From NCBI GenBank assembly GCA_022763805.1, contig JALERC010000043.1:1-33569 (forward strand): 33,569 nt of DNA, given 5' to 3'. This DNA comes from Mycoplasmatota bacterium. GTDB taxonomy: Bacteria > Bacillota_I > Bacilli_A > RF39 > UBA660. The notes beneath the pieces are model-generated. The model saw nothing but the letters and a program-made list of their open reading frames with translations, had not been told where the DNA came from and searched no databases. Below, in pieces: positions 17,282 through 25,951 of this stretch. Position 1 is the stretch's first letter, and every line of letters starts with the position of its first letter. A program made the position numbers and the translations under genes.

Positions 17282-18697
17282 ATGAATAAAACAAAGATAA
17301 TAGCAACAGTAGGACCAGTAAGTAATAGTACTGAAAAACTTGAACAATTAATAAAAAATGGGGTAGATGTTTTTAGAATTAATCTTAGCTATGCAACTAA
17401 AGAGTTTTGTTTAGATATAAAAGAAAAATTAGATTATTTAAATCAAAAACTTAATACTAATATAGCTTTAATGTTTGATACATGTGGACCAGAAGTTAGA
17501 GTTGGTAGAATTCATGAAAAAGAAGCAGAATTGATTACTGATACTAAAATACGAATATATACAGATGATGTTTTAGGAGATCAAACAAAATTTTCATTAG
17601 ACTATAAAAGATTAATTAAAGACGTAAATTATGATACTATTATTAAACTTTCAAATGGTAAAGTAGAGTTACAAGTTCTTGATAAAGGAAATGATTATTT
17701 ATTATGTTTAGTAATAAAAGGTGGTATAGTAAGAGAAAATTCAATTGCTAATATATTAGATGTTGATTTAGATTTACCTTTTATATCAGAAAAAGATAAA
17801 GATTTTATTAAATTTGCGGATGAATTAAATATAGATTTTTTATGTTTATCTGCGGTAGAATCACATGAACATATACTTGAAGCAAACGATTTATTGATTG
17901 ATTTGGGTAATAATCATATGAGTATTATTGCAAAAATACAAAATGAACAAGCTATTACTAATATTGACGAAATAATTAATGCTAGCGATGGAGTTTTGAT
18001 TTCTCGTGGCGATTTAGGAATAGAAGTTCCTATGGAAAGAATTCCTGGTATTCAAAAAACTATAGTTAGTAAGTGTCAGGATAAAGGTAAAATTAGCATT
18101 GTTGCAACAGAAATGATGGCATCAATGGAAAATAATTTAGTACCTACACGTGCTGAAGTTAGTGATGTTGCTAATGCAGTTTTAGATGGTACTGATGCTG
18201 TAATGTTATCCGGTGAAACAACAATAGGAAAATACCCTGTTGAAACTGTAATTGCTATGGAAAAAATATTAGAATCAGCTGAACATGATATTGAATATAT
18301 AGAATTTATAGATAAAGCATTAAAAACTGAAAATAAAGATATAACTGGACTTATTGCACATAGTGTAACTGATGCTGCATTATATTTAAAATGTAAAGCT
18401 ATATTTACACCTACAATGAGTGGATATACTGCTAGAAAAATTAGTAGATTTCGTCCATATTGTCCAATCATTGCTGCAAGCCCTGATATTGAGACTGTTA
18501 AATCTTTACAATTATATTTTGGTGTTTATCCTATATTAATTAATGAACCTAAAACAATTGATAGAGTGATTGAACTATCAAAGAAACATATAAAAGATAA
18601 AATAGATATAAATCCAAAAGATAAGTATATTATTACTGGCGGGTATCCATTTAAAGAAGTGAAATATACTAATTTTATGAAAATAGAAGAGATGTAG
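17282..18697 (+). CDS. pyk: Pyruvate kinase
   Basis: A 471-residue pyruvate kinase, converting phosphoenolpyruvate and ADP to pyruvate and ATP in glycolysis. ATG 17282 follows AGGTGAT; an in-frame GTG at 17273 lies within that site. Motifs: TKIIATVGPVS at the N-terminus, FRINLSYAT, the lysine loop IIAKIQNEQAI, ISRGDLGIEVPME, ATEMMASM, and TRAEVSDVANAVLDGTDAVMLSGET, then the C-terminal domain. Departures from the common pattern are Tyr for His (usual NFSHG), Cys for Lys in the usual DTKGPE (here DTCGPE), and TEM for TQM. The main catalytic Lys and metal-binding Glu/Asp look intact. It is read with the GH31 gene 16 bases downstream. Whether it is the only pyk cannot be told. Confidence 0.92.
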   Translation: MNKTKIIATVGPVSNSTEKLEQLIKNGVDVFRINLSYATKEFCLDIKEKLDYLNQKLNTNIALMFDTCGPEVRVGRIHEKEAELITDTKIRIYTDDVLGDQTKFSLDYKRLIKDVNYDTIIKLSNGKVELQVLDKGNDYLLCLVIKGGIVRENSIANILDVDLDLPFISEKDKDFIKFADELNIDFLCLSAVESHEHILEANDLLIDLGNNHMSIIAKIQNEQAITNIDEIINASDGVLISRGDLGIEVPMERIPGIQKTIVSKCQDKGKISIVATEMMASMENNLVPTRAEVSDVANAVLDGTDAVMLSGETTIGKYPVETVIAMEKILESAEHDIEYIEFIDKALKTENKDITGLIAHSVTDAALYLKCKAIFTPTMSGYTARKISRFRPYCPIIAASPDIETVKSLQLYFGVYPILINEPKTIDRVIELSKKHIKDKIDINPKDKYIITGGYPFKEVKYTNFMKIEEM

Positions 18698-18713
18698 TAA
18701 AAGGGGTGAATAA

Positions 18714-21128
18714 ATGTATAATTTAGGAGATCAATTTAAAAGAAAACAAGAATGCGGAAAAGCAAATGAAAAGTGTATTTATAAAGGAAATAAATATAGA
18801 ATTACTGTATTATCTGAAAGATTAATAAGATTAGAATACAGTGAAAATGGACAATTTCTAGATGCTCCTACAGAATTAGTATGGAATAGAGTATTTGAAG
18901 AACCTAAATTTGCAGCAAAAGAAGATGGACAATATCTTGAAATTAAAACACCATATTTAACTTTATCTTATACTAAGGAAAAACCATTTAATAGTGGTGC
19001 TATGAATCCGACGGCTAATTTAAAAATTTCAGTTAATAATTCGGACAAATTTTGGCATTTCGGACATCCAGAAGTTAGAAACTTTCAAAGTCCACTAGAT
19101 TTTCTTAGTGTAGGAAAAAATAAAGGACGTACACAAAAGAGTTTATTTTCTATTGATGGATTTTGTAGTATAGATGATTCTAAATCAAAAATATTTTTAG
19201 AATCAGGTGAACTAGTTCCTAGAGAATTTAATCAAATAGATACATATGTATTTATATATTTAAATGATTTTGATAAGTGTTTGAAGGATTATTTTACACT
19301 TACTGGAAAACCGGCACTTATACCACGTTATGCATTAGGTAATTGGTGGTGTAAAAATGAAAAGTATAATGAAGAACACATTAAAAAACTAGTTGGTGCT
19401 TTTGAGCATAATGAAATACCTTTATCAATATTACTTCTTGATAAAGATTGGCATAAAAGAAAAGATTTAGGGAACAATAAATTTTCTAAAACGGGTTTCT
19501 CATTTGATAGATCATTATTTAAAGATCCAGTAGAGTTAATTAATTTTCTTCATTCAAAGGGTATAAGATTAGGTCTTAATATAAATCCGGGAGAAGGTAT
19601 ATATAATATAGATGATTTCTATGAAAAAGCGACACAATATTTAACTCCTGATTCTAATGGTGTAATTCCATTTAATGTATTTGACCCAAAATTTGTAGAT
19701 GTTTATATCAAATTATTTATTCATCCACTTGATACAATCGGAACAGACTTTTATTGGGTAGATTATTATGATAAAGATAAAACAGAAGATTTATTCTTAC
19801 TTAAACATTATCAATTTTATGATATGATGAGGGACTACAAGAGAAGACCTATGATTCTAGGATATAATTCTGGAATTGCTGCTCATAGATACCCTGTATT
19901 ATATTCAGGAAGAACTGTTGTAAGTTGGGATACATTAAGAGCAATTCCACTACATAATGCACATGCATCTAATATTGGTGTTAGTTGGTGGAGTCATGAT
20001 ATTGGTGGTTTTTATAAGGGTATAGAGGATAATGAATTATATTCTAGATTTGTACAATTAGGTGTTTTCTCGCCAATTATGAAATTTGGTTCTGATAGAG
20101 GTAAATATTATAAACGTGAACCTTGGAGATGGAATATTAAAACTTATATGATTGTACAAAGATATCTACAATATAGACACAAGTTAATCCCATATCTATA
20201 TTCTGAAGCTTATAAGTATCATATGGAAGGTGTTCCAATTGTCCAACCAATTTATTATAAATTTCCTGAATTATATGATGATCCATTATATAAAAATGAA
20301 TATTATTTTGGTGGTGAATTGTTTGTTTCACCAATTATCAAACCGAAAGATTATGTCATGAATCGTTCTATACATAAATTCTATATTCCAGAGGGAATAT
20401 GGTATGATATAACTACAGGTAAAAAATTCCATGGTGGTAAAGGATATGTATCATTCTTTAGAGATGAAGATTATCCAGTATTTGCAAGAAGTGGTGCTAT
20501 CATTCCTTTAAGTAATAATAAAGTAATAAATGATACTACTCCTCCAAAAGATTTAGGAATTGAAATATTCCCTGGTCGTAGTAATTCATATAAACTTTAT
20601 GAAGATGATGGTCTAAGTGACTTATATAGAAAAGGTTTCTATCTTCTTACAACAATCGATTATAATTATTTACCAAATAATTATACAGTTATAATTAAAG
20701 CTGTAGAAGGTAAATCTGGTATTGTCCCTGAGAAACGTAATTATCAAATTAGATTTAGAAATACAAAAAGAACTGATGATGTAAAAGCAATATTTAATAA
20801 TGCTGAAGTTCCTTGTAGAACTAGAGTTGATGAACTAGACTTTATCGTTGAAATTGATGATATACCATCAATTGGAAGCTTGACAGTTACTTGTAAAGGT
20901 GATAATATTGAAATTGATGCTGTACGTTTAATTAATGAAGACATTCAAAATATTTTAGGTGATCTTCAAATTAGTACAGAGCTAAAATTTAAAATTGATG
21001 CTATACTATTTAGTGAAGCATCAATTGCTAAAAAACGTATTGATATTCGAAAACTTAAGAATGCTGGACTTGAAAGAAAATATATCATGCTATTCTTAAA
21101 ACTTTTAGAATTGATAGAAGAAATTTAA
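18714..21128 (+). CDS. Glycoside hydrolase family 31 protein (alpha-glucosidase-like)
   Basis: An 804-residue GH31 protein without a signal peptide, so cytosolic. The N-terminal beta-sandwich is followed by the TIM barrel (ALGNWWCKNEKYNEEH, LLLDKDWHKR) with the probable nucleophile Asp350 in YWVDYYD, and the conserved SWWSHDIGGF (425-433) and FSPIMKFGS. The C-terminal beta domains follow (PVFARSGAIIPL), then a helical tail. Where many GH31 enzymes have the acid/base Asp (TGD-type, W-T-G-D), this protein has Arg400 in YSGRTVVSW. It may belong to a GH31 subgroup that uses another residue, or be inactive. AGGGGTGA sets the start. The pairing with pyruvate kinase suggests intracellular alpha-glucan or disaccharide use feeding glycolysis. 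Confidence 0.9.
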   Translation: MYNLGDQFKRKQECGKANEKCIYKGNKYRITVLSERLIRLEYSENGQFLDAPTELVWNRVFEEPKFAAKEDGQYLEIKTPYLTLSYTKEKPFNSGAMNPTANLKISVNNSDKFWHFGHPEVRNFQSPLDFLSVGKNKGRTQKSLFSIDGFCSIDDSKSKIFLESGELVPREFNQIDTYVFIYLNDFDKCLKDYFTLTGKPALIPRYALGNWWCKNEKYNEEHIKKLVGAFEHNEIPLSILLLDKDWHKRKDLGNNKFSKTGFSFDRSLFKDPVELINFLHSKGIRLGLNINPGEGIYNIDDFYEKATQYLTPDSNGVIPFNVFDPKFVDVYIKLFIHPLDTIGTDFYWVDYYDKDKTEDLFLLKHYQFYDMMRDYKRRPMILGYNSGIAAHRYPVLYSGRTVVSWDTLRAIPLHNAHASNIGVSWWSHDIGGFYKGIEDNELYSRFVQLGVFSPIMKFGSDRGKYYKREPWRWNIKTYMIVQRYLQYRHKLIPYLYSEAYKYHMEGVPIVQPIYYKFPELYDDPLYKNEYYFGGELFVSPIIKPKDYVMNRSIHKFYIPEGIWYDITTGKKFHGGKGYVSFFRDEDYPVFARSGAIIPLSNNKVINDTTPPKDLGIEIFPGRSNSYKLYEDDGLSDLYRKGFYLLTTIDYNYLPNNYTVIIKAVEGKSGIVPEKRNYQIRFRNTKRTDDVKAIFNNAEVPCRTRVDELDFIVEIDDIPSIGSLTVTCKGDNIEIDAVRLINEDIQNILGDLQISTELKFKIDAILFSEASIAKKRIDIRKLKNAGLERKYIMLFLKLLELIEEI

Positions 21129-21152
21129 TTCCAGTATTTGCTGGAATTTTCT
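21127..21152 (+). terminator. Intrinsic terminator after GH31 gene
   Basis: AATTCCAG/CTGGAATT stem with a TATTTG loop, followed by TTCTTTT. A TATAAT at 21155-21160 directly after it is the likely -10 of rdgB, with no good -35. Confidence 0.75.
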
Positions 21153-21174
21153 TTTATAATGAAGGAGGTATAAT

Positions 21175-21768
21175 ATGAAAAGAACAATTATTCTTGCTAG
21201 TAGCAACAAGGGAAAAATCAAAGAAATAAAAGAAATATTTAAAGATTATGAAGTTTTATCTTTAAAAGAGGCAGAAGCTCGTTTAGGTAAAAAACTTGAA
21301 GTTGTAGAAAATCAACCAACATTTAAAGAAAATGCTTTAGAAAAAACAAGATGTTTATATAATTTAGTTGGTGAAGATTATATATGCATTGGAGATGATT
21401 CAGGAATATCAATAGATGCTATTGGTGGATTTCCTGGTGTTCATACAGCTCGTTGGATGGATGCTGATGATCATGTTAAAAATTTACATTTACTAGAAAA
21501 AATGAAAGATAAAGAGGATAGAACATGCCATTATACAACTGTAATAGCATTAGTTAAAAAAGATTTTGAAAAGACATTTGAATATACTTTAGATGGTAAT
21601 TTAACATATGAAGTAAGAGGTGATAATGGCTTTGGATTTGATGAAATATTTGAACTAGATAATGGAAAAACTTTAGCAGAAATTTCTACAGAAGAAAAGT
21701 TTTTAATTAGTCCTAGAAAAAAAGCATTAGAAAAAATTGAAGAATATATTACAAACGTAAATTTATAA
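21175..21768 (+). CDS. rdgB: XTP/dITP diphosphatase (RdgB/HAM1 family)
   Basis: A 197-residue Ham1-type enzyme that hydrolyses ITP, dITP and XTP to monophosphates, keeping deaminated purines out of DNA and RNA. Motifs: ILASSNKGKIKEI (Ser9-Lys14), ENQPTFKENALEK, GDDSGISIDAIGGFPGVHTARW (Asp74/Asp75) and the closing GFGFDEIFE ... SPRKKAL. The length is typical. AAGGAGGT at 21162-21169 gives a strong start. It is monocistronic or nearly so: a terminator lies before it and the T-box promoter of leuS after it. Confidence 0.95.
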   Translation: MKRTIILASSNKGKIKEIKEIFKDYEVLSLKEAEARLGKKLEVVENQPTFKENALEKTRCLYNLVGEDYICIGDDSGISIDAIGGFPGVHTARWMDADDHVKNLHLLEKMKDKEDRTCHYTTVIALVKKDFEKTFEYTLDGNLTYEVRGDNGFGFDEIFELDNGKTLAEISTEEKFLISPRKKALEKIEEYITNVNL

Positions 21769-21775
21769 TTTTTTC

Positions 21776-21804
21776 TTGCAATTTATAGAATTTTATAATA
21801 TAAT
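21776..21804 (+). promoter_or_regulatory. SigA-type promoter of the T-box leader
   Basis: -35 TTGCAA (21776-21781), 17-bp spacer, -10 TATAAT (21799-21804). The transcript should start near 21811. Confidence 0.85.
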
Positions 21805-21810
21805 CTATTT

Positions 21811-22045
21811 AATGAGTTTGGAAAGGCTATGAAAAAGAGTAGTAATAATACATTAATTATTTAGAGAAAATGTGGTTGGTGAAAACATTTAATTAAATAT
21901 TATGAACTTACTTTGGAGTCGTATATATGATAAGTATATACCGCAGTGATGCGTTAAAATTATTGAGAGCATAAAGTATTATGAAATAAGGTGGTACCGC
22001 GATAAATCGTCCTTATAACATAATACTTTTTTATGTATTAGGAGG
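21811..22045 (+). promoter_or_regulatory. Leucine-specific T-box riboswitch
   Basis: The T-box AAGGTGGTACCGCG is at 21988-22001, with UGG ready to pair with an uncharged tRNA acceptor end. Upstream, the Stem I region has GAGTAGTA and the 3' specifier side TATGAACTTACTTTGGAG; the specifier is CTT (21907-21909), a Leu codon, which fits leuS downstream. A GTATATA/TATATAC hairpin (21921-21941) and CGCA/TGCG (21942-21953) lie between. The T-box helix (ATAAGG/CCTTAT) is extended by AAGTATTATG (21974-21983) pairing with CATAATACTT (22019-22028). Competing pairing of TAATAC (22021-22026) with GTATTA (22035-22040), next to AGGAGG, suggests control of ribosome access. A T run at 22027-22032 leaves transcription termination possible. 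Confidence 0.9.
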
Positions 22046-22051
22046 TATATT

Positions 22052-22420
22052 ATGAAAGAAATATTGTATGGTCTTATAGTAAGTATATTTATGTATTTTA
22101 CATATTACTTAGTAATTATAAAAAAACCAATTAGACTTAAAAGATATATTAATAATAGTCGTGAAACTAAAATGATTAAAGATAGATATAAACTTAATTA
22201 TGATAAATTAAATCATAAGATGGTTGCAAATTATTTTGCACTTGCTAATTCACTTATGATTGGTGTAGCATTTTTTGTAGTTTCATTTGTAAAAAATTAT
22301 GTATTAAAACTCTTGGTTGCTTTTGTAACTTTATCTTTCCTAACTATATTTTTATATTTACAAATAGGAAAAATACTTAAAAAGAAAGAAGGAATATCAT
22401 GTACAATCACGAAGAAATAG
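22052..22420 (+). CDS. Small membrane protein between the T-box and leuS, unknown function
   Basis: A 122-residue protein with an N-terminal membrane helix ([18 protein letters not shown]), a positively charged cytosolic stretch ([29 protein letters not shown]), and two more helices ([17 protein letters not shown] and [19 protein letters not shown]), ending in a Lys-rich tail. AGGAGG lies at 22040-22045. It is the first gene after the leucine T-box, and its 3' end overlaps leuS by 22 bases, so leuS translation is probably coupled to it. No family recognised; control by tRNA-Leu charging does not by itself say that it handles leucine. Confidence 0.85.
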   Translation: MKEILYGLIVSIFMYFTYYLVIIKKPIRLKRYINNSRETKMIKDRYKLNYDKLNHKMVANYFALANSLMIGVAFFVVSFVKNYVLKLLVAFVTLSFLTIFLYLQIGKILKKKEGISCTITKK

Positions 22421-25215
22421 AAAAAAAATGGCGTGAATATTGGGAGAAAAATGAAACATTTAAAACAGACGTATGGGATTTTTCAAAACCAAAATACTAT
22501 GCACTAGATATGTTTCCTTATCCATCAGGTGTAGGACTACACGCAGGACATCCTGAAGGATATACAGCAACTGATATAGTATCAAGAATGAAAAGAATGC
22601 AAGGATATAATGTTTTACATCCTATTGGATTTGATTCTTTTGGTCTTCCTGCTGAACAATTTGCAATTAAAACAGGTAAACATCCTAGTGGATTTACTGA
22701 GGCTAATATGGAAACATTTAGAATTCAACTTAAAAATCTTGGACTTTCATATGATTGGGATAGAGAAGTTTCTACACATGATCCTAATTATTACAAATGG
22801 ACACAATGGATATTTATTCAATTATATAAAGATGGTTTAGCAAAATATATTGACATGCCTGTTAATTGGTGTGAAGAATTAGGTACAGTATTAGCTAATG
22901 ATGAAGTAATTGATGGTAAAAGTGAACGTGGAGGATATCCAGTTGTTAGAAAGAATATGAAACAATGGGTAATTGATATACCTAAATATGCTGAAAAATT
23001 AATTGATGGTCTTGATACTCTTGATTGGCCAGAATCAACTAAAGAAATGCAAAAAAATTGGATTGGTAAAAGTATTGGTGCTCATGTAAATTTTAAAGTT
23101 AAAGATAGTAATCGTGAATTTACAGTATTTACTACACGTCCAGATACATTATTTGGAGCTACTTATTGTGTTCTTTCACCAGAACATGAATTAGTAGATG
23201 AAATTACTACTGATGATAAAAAAGAAGCTGTTTCTACCTACAAAAAAGAAGCTGCTAAAAAATCTGAAATGGAAAGAACAGAATTAAATAAAGATAAAAC
23301 TGGTGTGTTTACAGGAGCATATGCTATTAATCCTGTAAATGGAAAAGAAATTCCAATTTGGATTTCTGATTATGTTCTTGCAACATATGGAACAGGGGCT
23401 ATTATGGCAGTTCCTGCTCATGATCAAAGAGATTATGATTTCGCTAAAGAATTTGGACTTGAAATAATTCCTGTAATTGAACAAGTAACAGGAGAAATTA
23501 GAGAAAATGAAAGTCATAAAGATTCAATTGTTGCTGTTATATATGATGAAAAGAATGATAAGTACTTAACAATTAATTGGCATGAACTTGGTGGTAGATT
23601 ATTTGTTGGTGGAACTAGACATGAAAATGAATCAGCACTTGATTGTGCTAAAAGAGAAATCATGGAAGAAACAGGATATAATGATATCGAACTTGTAAAT
23701 GAATGTTTCCCAATCAATCATCATTATTACGCATATAATAAAAATAAGGCATTTTCAATTACTGCAAATGGATTATTATTTAAACTAAATAGTGATAGAA
23801 AAGTTGATACTAATTTAGATGATGATGAAAAATTTACTGTTGAATGGGTAGATAGAAAAACTATTGAAGAAGAAGTTAAAGATGAATTACATATAACAGT
23901 ATTTAACAATACATTAAATCCTTGTGCTTACGCAGGTGAAGGTATTCATGTTAATTCTGATTTTATTAATGGATTAAATAAACAAGATGCTATTGATAAA
24001 ATGATTGAATGGCTTGAAGAAAATAAAGTTGGTACTAAAAAAGTTAATTATAGATTAAGAGAATGGATTTTTGCTCGTCAAAGATATTGGGGTGAACCTG
24101 TTCCTATAGTTCATTATGAAGATGGAACTAATGAAGCTCTAGATGATAAAGACCTTCCATTAGTGCTTCCAGAACTTAAAGATTATCAAGGTAAAAATGG
24201 AAAAGCACCACTTGAAAATGATCAAGACTGGGTAAATATTATTTATAAAGGTAAAAAGGCTAAAAGAGAAACATCTACTATGCCTGGTAGTGCTGGATCA
24301 AGTTGGTATTATTTAAGATATATAGATCCACATAACAATAATGAAATCGCAAATAAGGAATTACTAAAACACTGGATGCCAGTAGATTTATATGTTGGTG
24401 GTCCTGAACATGCTGTTGGACACTTATTATATTCAAGAATGTGGGGTAATTATCTATATGATAAAGGAATATCTCCTGTTAAAGAACCATTTAAAAAACT
24501 TGTACATCAAGGTATGATTCTAGGTTCTAATGGTCTAAAAATGGGTAAAAGACATCCTAAATATTGTATAAATCCTAATGATATTGCTAAAAAATATGGT
24601 GCTGATACATTAAGACTTTATGAAATGTTTATGGGGCCACTTGAAGCTGATAAACCATGGAGTGATACAGGTGTTGAAGGAGCTCGTAGATGGTTAGATA
24701 GAGTATATAGATTATATACTGAAGAAAATAAAATTAAGGATGAAGAAAATAAAAATCTTGAAAAAATATTCCATCAAACTGTTAAAAAAGTAACAGAAGA
24801 TTATGAAACATTAAATTTTAATACTGCAATTAGTCAAATGATGATATTTATAAATGCTGTTTATAAAGAAGATGTTTTCCCAAGAAAATATGCTATGGAT
24901 TTTATTAAATTATTAAATCCAATAGCACCTCATATGACAGAAGAAATATGGTCTTTAATGGGACATGATAATACTATTGCTTATGAAGAATGGCCAAAAT
25001 ATGATATTGAAAAGACAAAAGAAGATACATTCTTTATGGTTGTTCAAGTTAATGGTAAAGTTAGAGGTAAAATTGAAGTAGCTACAGATACATCTAAAGA
25101 AGAAATGGAAAAACTAGCATATGAAATAGAAAATGTAAAAGTTCATATAGAAGGACATGATGTAGTAAAAACAATTGTTGTTCCAAAGAAACTTGTTAAT
25201 ATTGTTATTAAATAA
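22399..25215 (+). CDS. leuS: Leucyl-tRNA synthetase with a Nudix domain inside the editing domain
   Basis: A 938-residue LeuRS; about 805 is usual. Class I motifs: HAGH at 48-51 (HIGH) and KMGKR at 714-718 (KMSKS variant). The CP1 editing domain has TTRPDTLFG (from Thr245) and AHDQRD (Asp342, Asp345). Just after [11 protein letters not shown] an insert of about 145 residues (363-507) appears before [13 protein letters not shown] restores LeuRS sequence. The insert holds a complete Nudix box from Gly405 to Tyr427 with REIMEETGY (Glu420, Glu423, Glu424). The remainder follows the family ([36 protein letters not shown]-terminal VNGKVRGKI). The start overlaps the small membrane gene, with AAGAAGGAAT upstream, and is under the leucine T-box. 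Confidence 0.96.
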   Translation: MYNHEEIEKKWREYWEKNETFKTDVWDFSKPKYYALDMFPYPSGVGLHAGHPEGYTATDIVSRMKRMQGYNVLHPIGFDSFGLPAEQFAIKTGKHPSGFTEANMETFRIQLKNLGLSYDWDREVSTHDPNYYKWTQWIFIQLYKDGLAKYIDMPVNWCEELGTVLANDEVIDGKSERGGYPVVRKNMKQWVIDIPKYAEKLIDGLDTLDWPESTKEMQKNWIGKSIGAHVNFKVKDSNREFTVFTTRPDTLFGATYCVLSPEHELVDEITTDDKKEAVSTYKKEAAKKSEMERTELNKDKTGVFTGAYAINPVNGKEIPIWISDYVLATYGTGAIMAVPAHDQRDYDFAKEFGLEIIPVIEQVTGEIRENESHKDSIVAVIYDEKNDKYLTINWHELGGRLFVGGTRHENESALDCAKREIMEETGYNDIELVNECFPINHHYYAYNKNKAFSITANGLLFKLNSDRKVDTNLDDDEKFTVEWVDRKTIEEEVKDELHITVFNNTLNPCAYAGEGIHVNSDFINGLNKQDAIDKMIEWLEENKVGTKKVNYRLREWIFARQRYWGEPVPIVHYEDGTNEALDDKDLPLVLPELKDYQGKNGKAPLENDQDWVNIIYKGKKAKRETSTMPGSAGSSWYYLRYIDPHNNNEIANKELLKHWMPVDLYVGGPEHAVGHLLYSRMWGNYLYDKGISPVKEPFKKLVHQGMILGSNGLKMGKRHPKYCINPNDIAKKYGADTLRLYEMFMGPLEADKPWSDTGVEGARRWLDRVYRLYTEENKIKDEENKNLEKIFHQTVKKVTEDYETLNFNTAISQMMIFINAVYKEDVFPRKYAMDFIKLLNPIAPHMTEEIWSLMGHDNTIAYEEWPKYDIEKTKEDTFFMVVQVNGKVRGKIEVATDTSKEEMEKLAYEIENVKVHIEGHDVVKTIVVPKKLVNIVIK
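23485..23919 (+). other. Nudix hydrolase domain embedded in LeuRS CP1
   Basis: LeuRS residues about 363-507. The box fits Gx5Ex7REUxEExGU exactly in spacing: Gly405, Glu411, Arg419-Glu420, Glu423-Glu424, Gly426. Flanking strands ([17 protein letters not shown] before, [13 protein letters not shown] after) fit a Nudix fold. All catalytic Glu are kept, so it is probably an active pyrophosphohydrolase; the substrate is unknown. Reading frame and codon use continue smoothly through it. Confidence 0.9.
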
Positions 25216-25237
25216 GGACTTTCTTAAAGTCCTTTTT
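25214..25237 (+). terminator. Intrinsic terminator after leuS
   Basis: AAGGACTTT/AAAGTCCTT stem with a CTT loop, followed by TTT. Confidence 0.85.
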
Positions 25238-25240
25238 AAT

Positions 25241-25269
25241 TTGTCAAAAATTACACAAAGTGGTATAAT
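25241..25269 (+). promoter_or_regulatory. SigA-type promoter of paralogue A
   Basis: -35 TTGTCA (25241-25246), 17-bp spacer, -10 TATAAT (25264-25269). Confidence 0.8.
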
Positions 25270-25295
25270 ACATGAAATCAATGGGGGTGGATATT

Positions 25296-25886
25296 ATGAA
25301 TAATTTAGATGTAGTTAAATATGCTATTGCCTCGACATCAAAATATGATTATTCATTAAAACAAATAAACAAAAAGTATATTCAATTAATAGAACGTTAT
25401 AATGAAGTAATATATAAATTATGTAATGAAGAATGTGAGGAATTAGAAAATAAATACAATTCTAAACCTGAAATATTTTATTGTTTTAAAGATAATATAT
25501 TATATGTTGAAGCAAAAATATCATATGGTAGTTATTCGTATAAATGTAATGGATCTCAAATTCAAATGGTTAATTATGGTTTAGAAGAAGCAAAACCATT
25601 AAAAAATACATTACATATCTATAATGAAATGAAAAATAAAAATAGTTTTACAAGCAAATTTAATAATATTAAGATTGGTGATACTAATCTATTATTAAAT
25701 TCAAGAAATACATTCATGTATAAAATAACAGAAGATAGTATTACTAATAATGATATACCTTTATTTGTAACTAATAGTAATCAAGTATTAAACACAGATA
25801 AAGTAAATAATATTAAATTTCGTTCTGAACAATTACCTATTGATATTAATGAAGAAAAAAATATTTTTAAAAAAATATTCAAATAA
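25296..25886 (+). CDS. Tandem paralogue A, unknown function
   Basis: A 196-residue soluble protein; ATG 25296 is chosen over 25272 because GGGGGTGG lies at 25283-25290 and 25272 is almost at the promoter. The N-terminal third is helical (NKKYIQLIERYNEVIYKL), the middle has strands (FKDNILYVEAKISYGSYSYK), then EEAKPLKNTLHIYNEMK, NDIPLFVTN, and a basic amphipathic tail KNIFKKIFK. No signal peptide or membrane helix. No family recognised. The next gene is a clear relative with the same block order, so this is a local duplication. It has its own promoter and terminator. Confidence 0.85.
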   Translation: MNNLDVVKYAIASTSKYDYSLKQINKKYIQLIERYNEVIYKLCNEECEELENKYNSKPEIFYCFKDNILYVEAKISYGSYSYKCNGSQIQMVNYGLEEAKPLKNTLHIYNEMKNKNSFTSKFNNIKIGDTNLLLNSRNTFMYKITEDSITNNDIPLFVTNSNQVLNTDKVNNIKFRSEQLPIDINEEKNIFKKIFK

Positions 25887-25913
25887 ATACAAGATTTTCT
25901 TGTATTTTTTTTT
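25885..25913 (+). terminator. Intrinsic terminator after paralogue A
   Basis: AAATACAAGA/TCTTGTATTT stem, TTT loop, followed by a T run; it begins within the stop codon. A TATAAT at 25926-25931 is the likely -10 of the next gene. Confidence 0.85.
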
Positions 25914-25951
25914 AATATTATGGTGTATAATAAAAAAACGGAGTGATCATA

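Noticed and set aside
23485..23919. Nudix insert as an assembly chimaera or a separate gene
   Set aside because: The frame runs unbroken through both junctions, base composition and codon use match, and LeuRS resumes exactly where expected.
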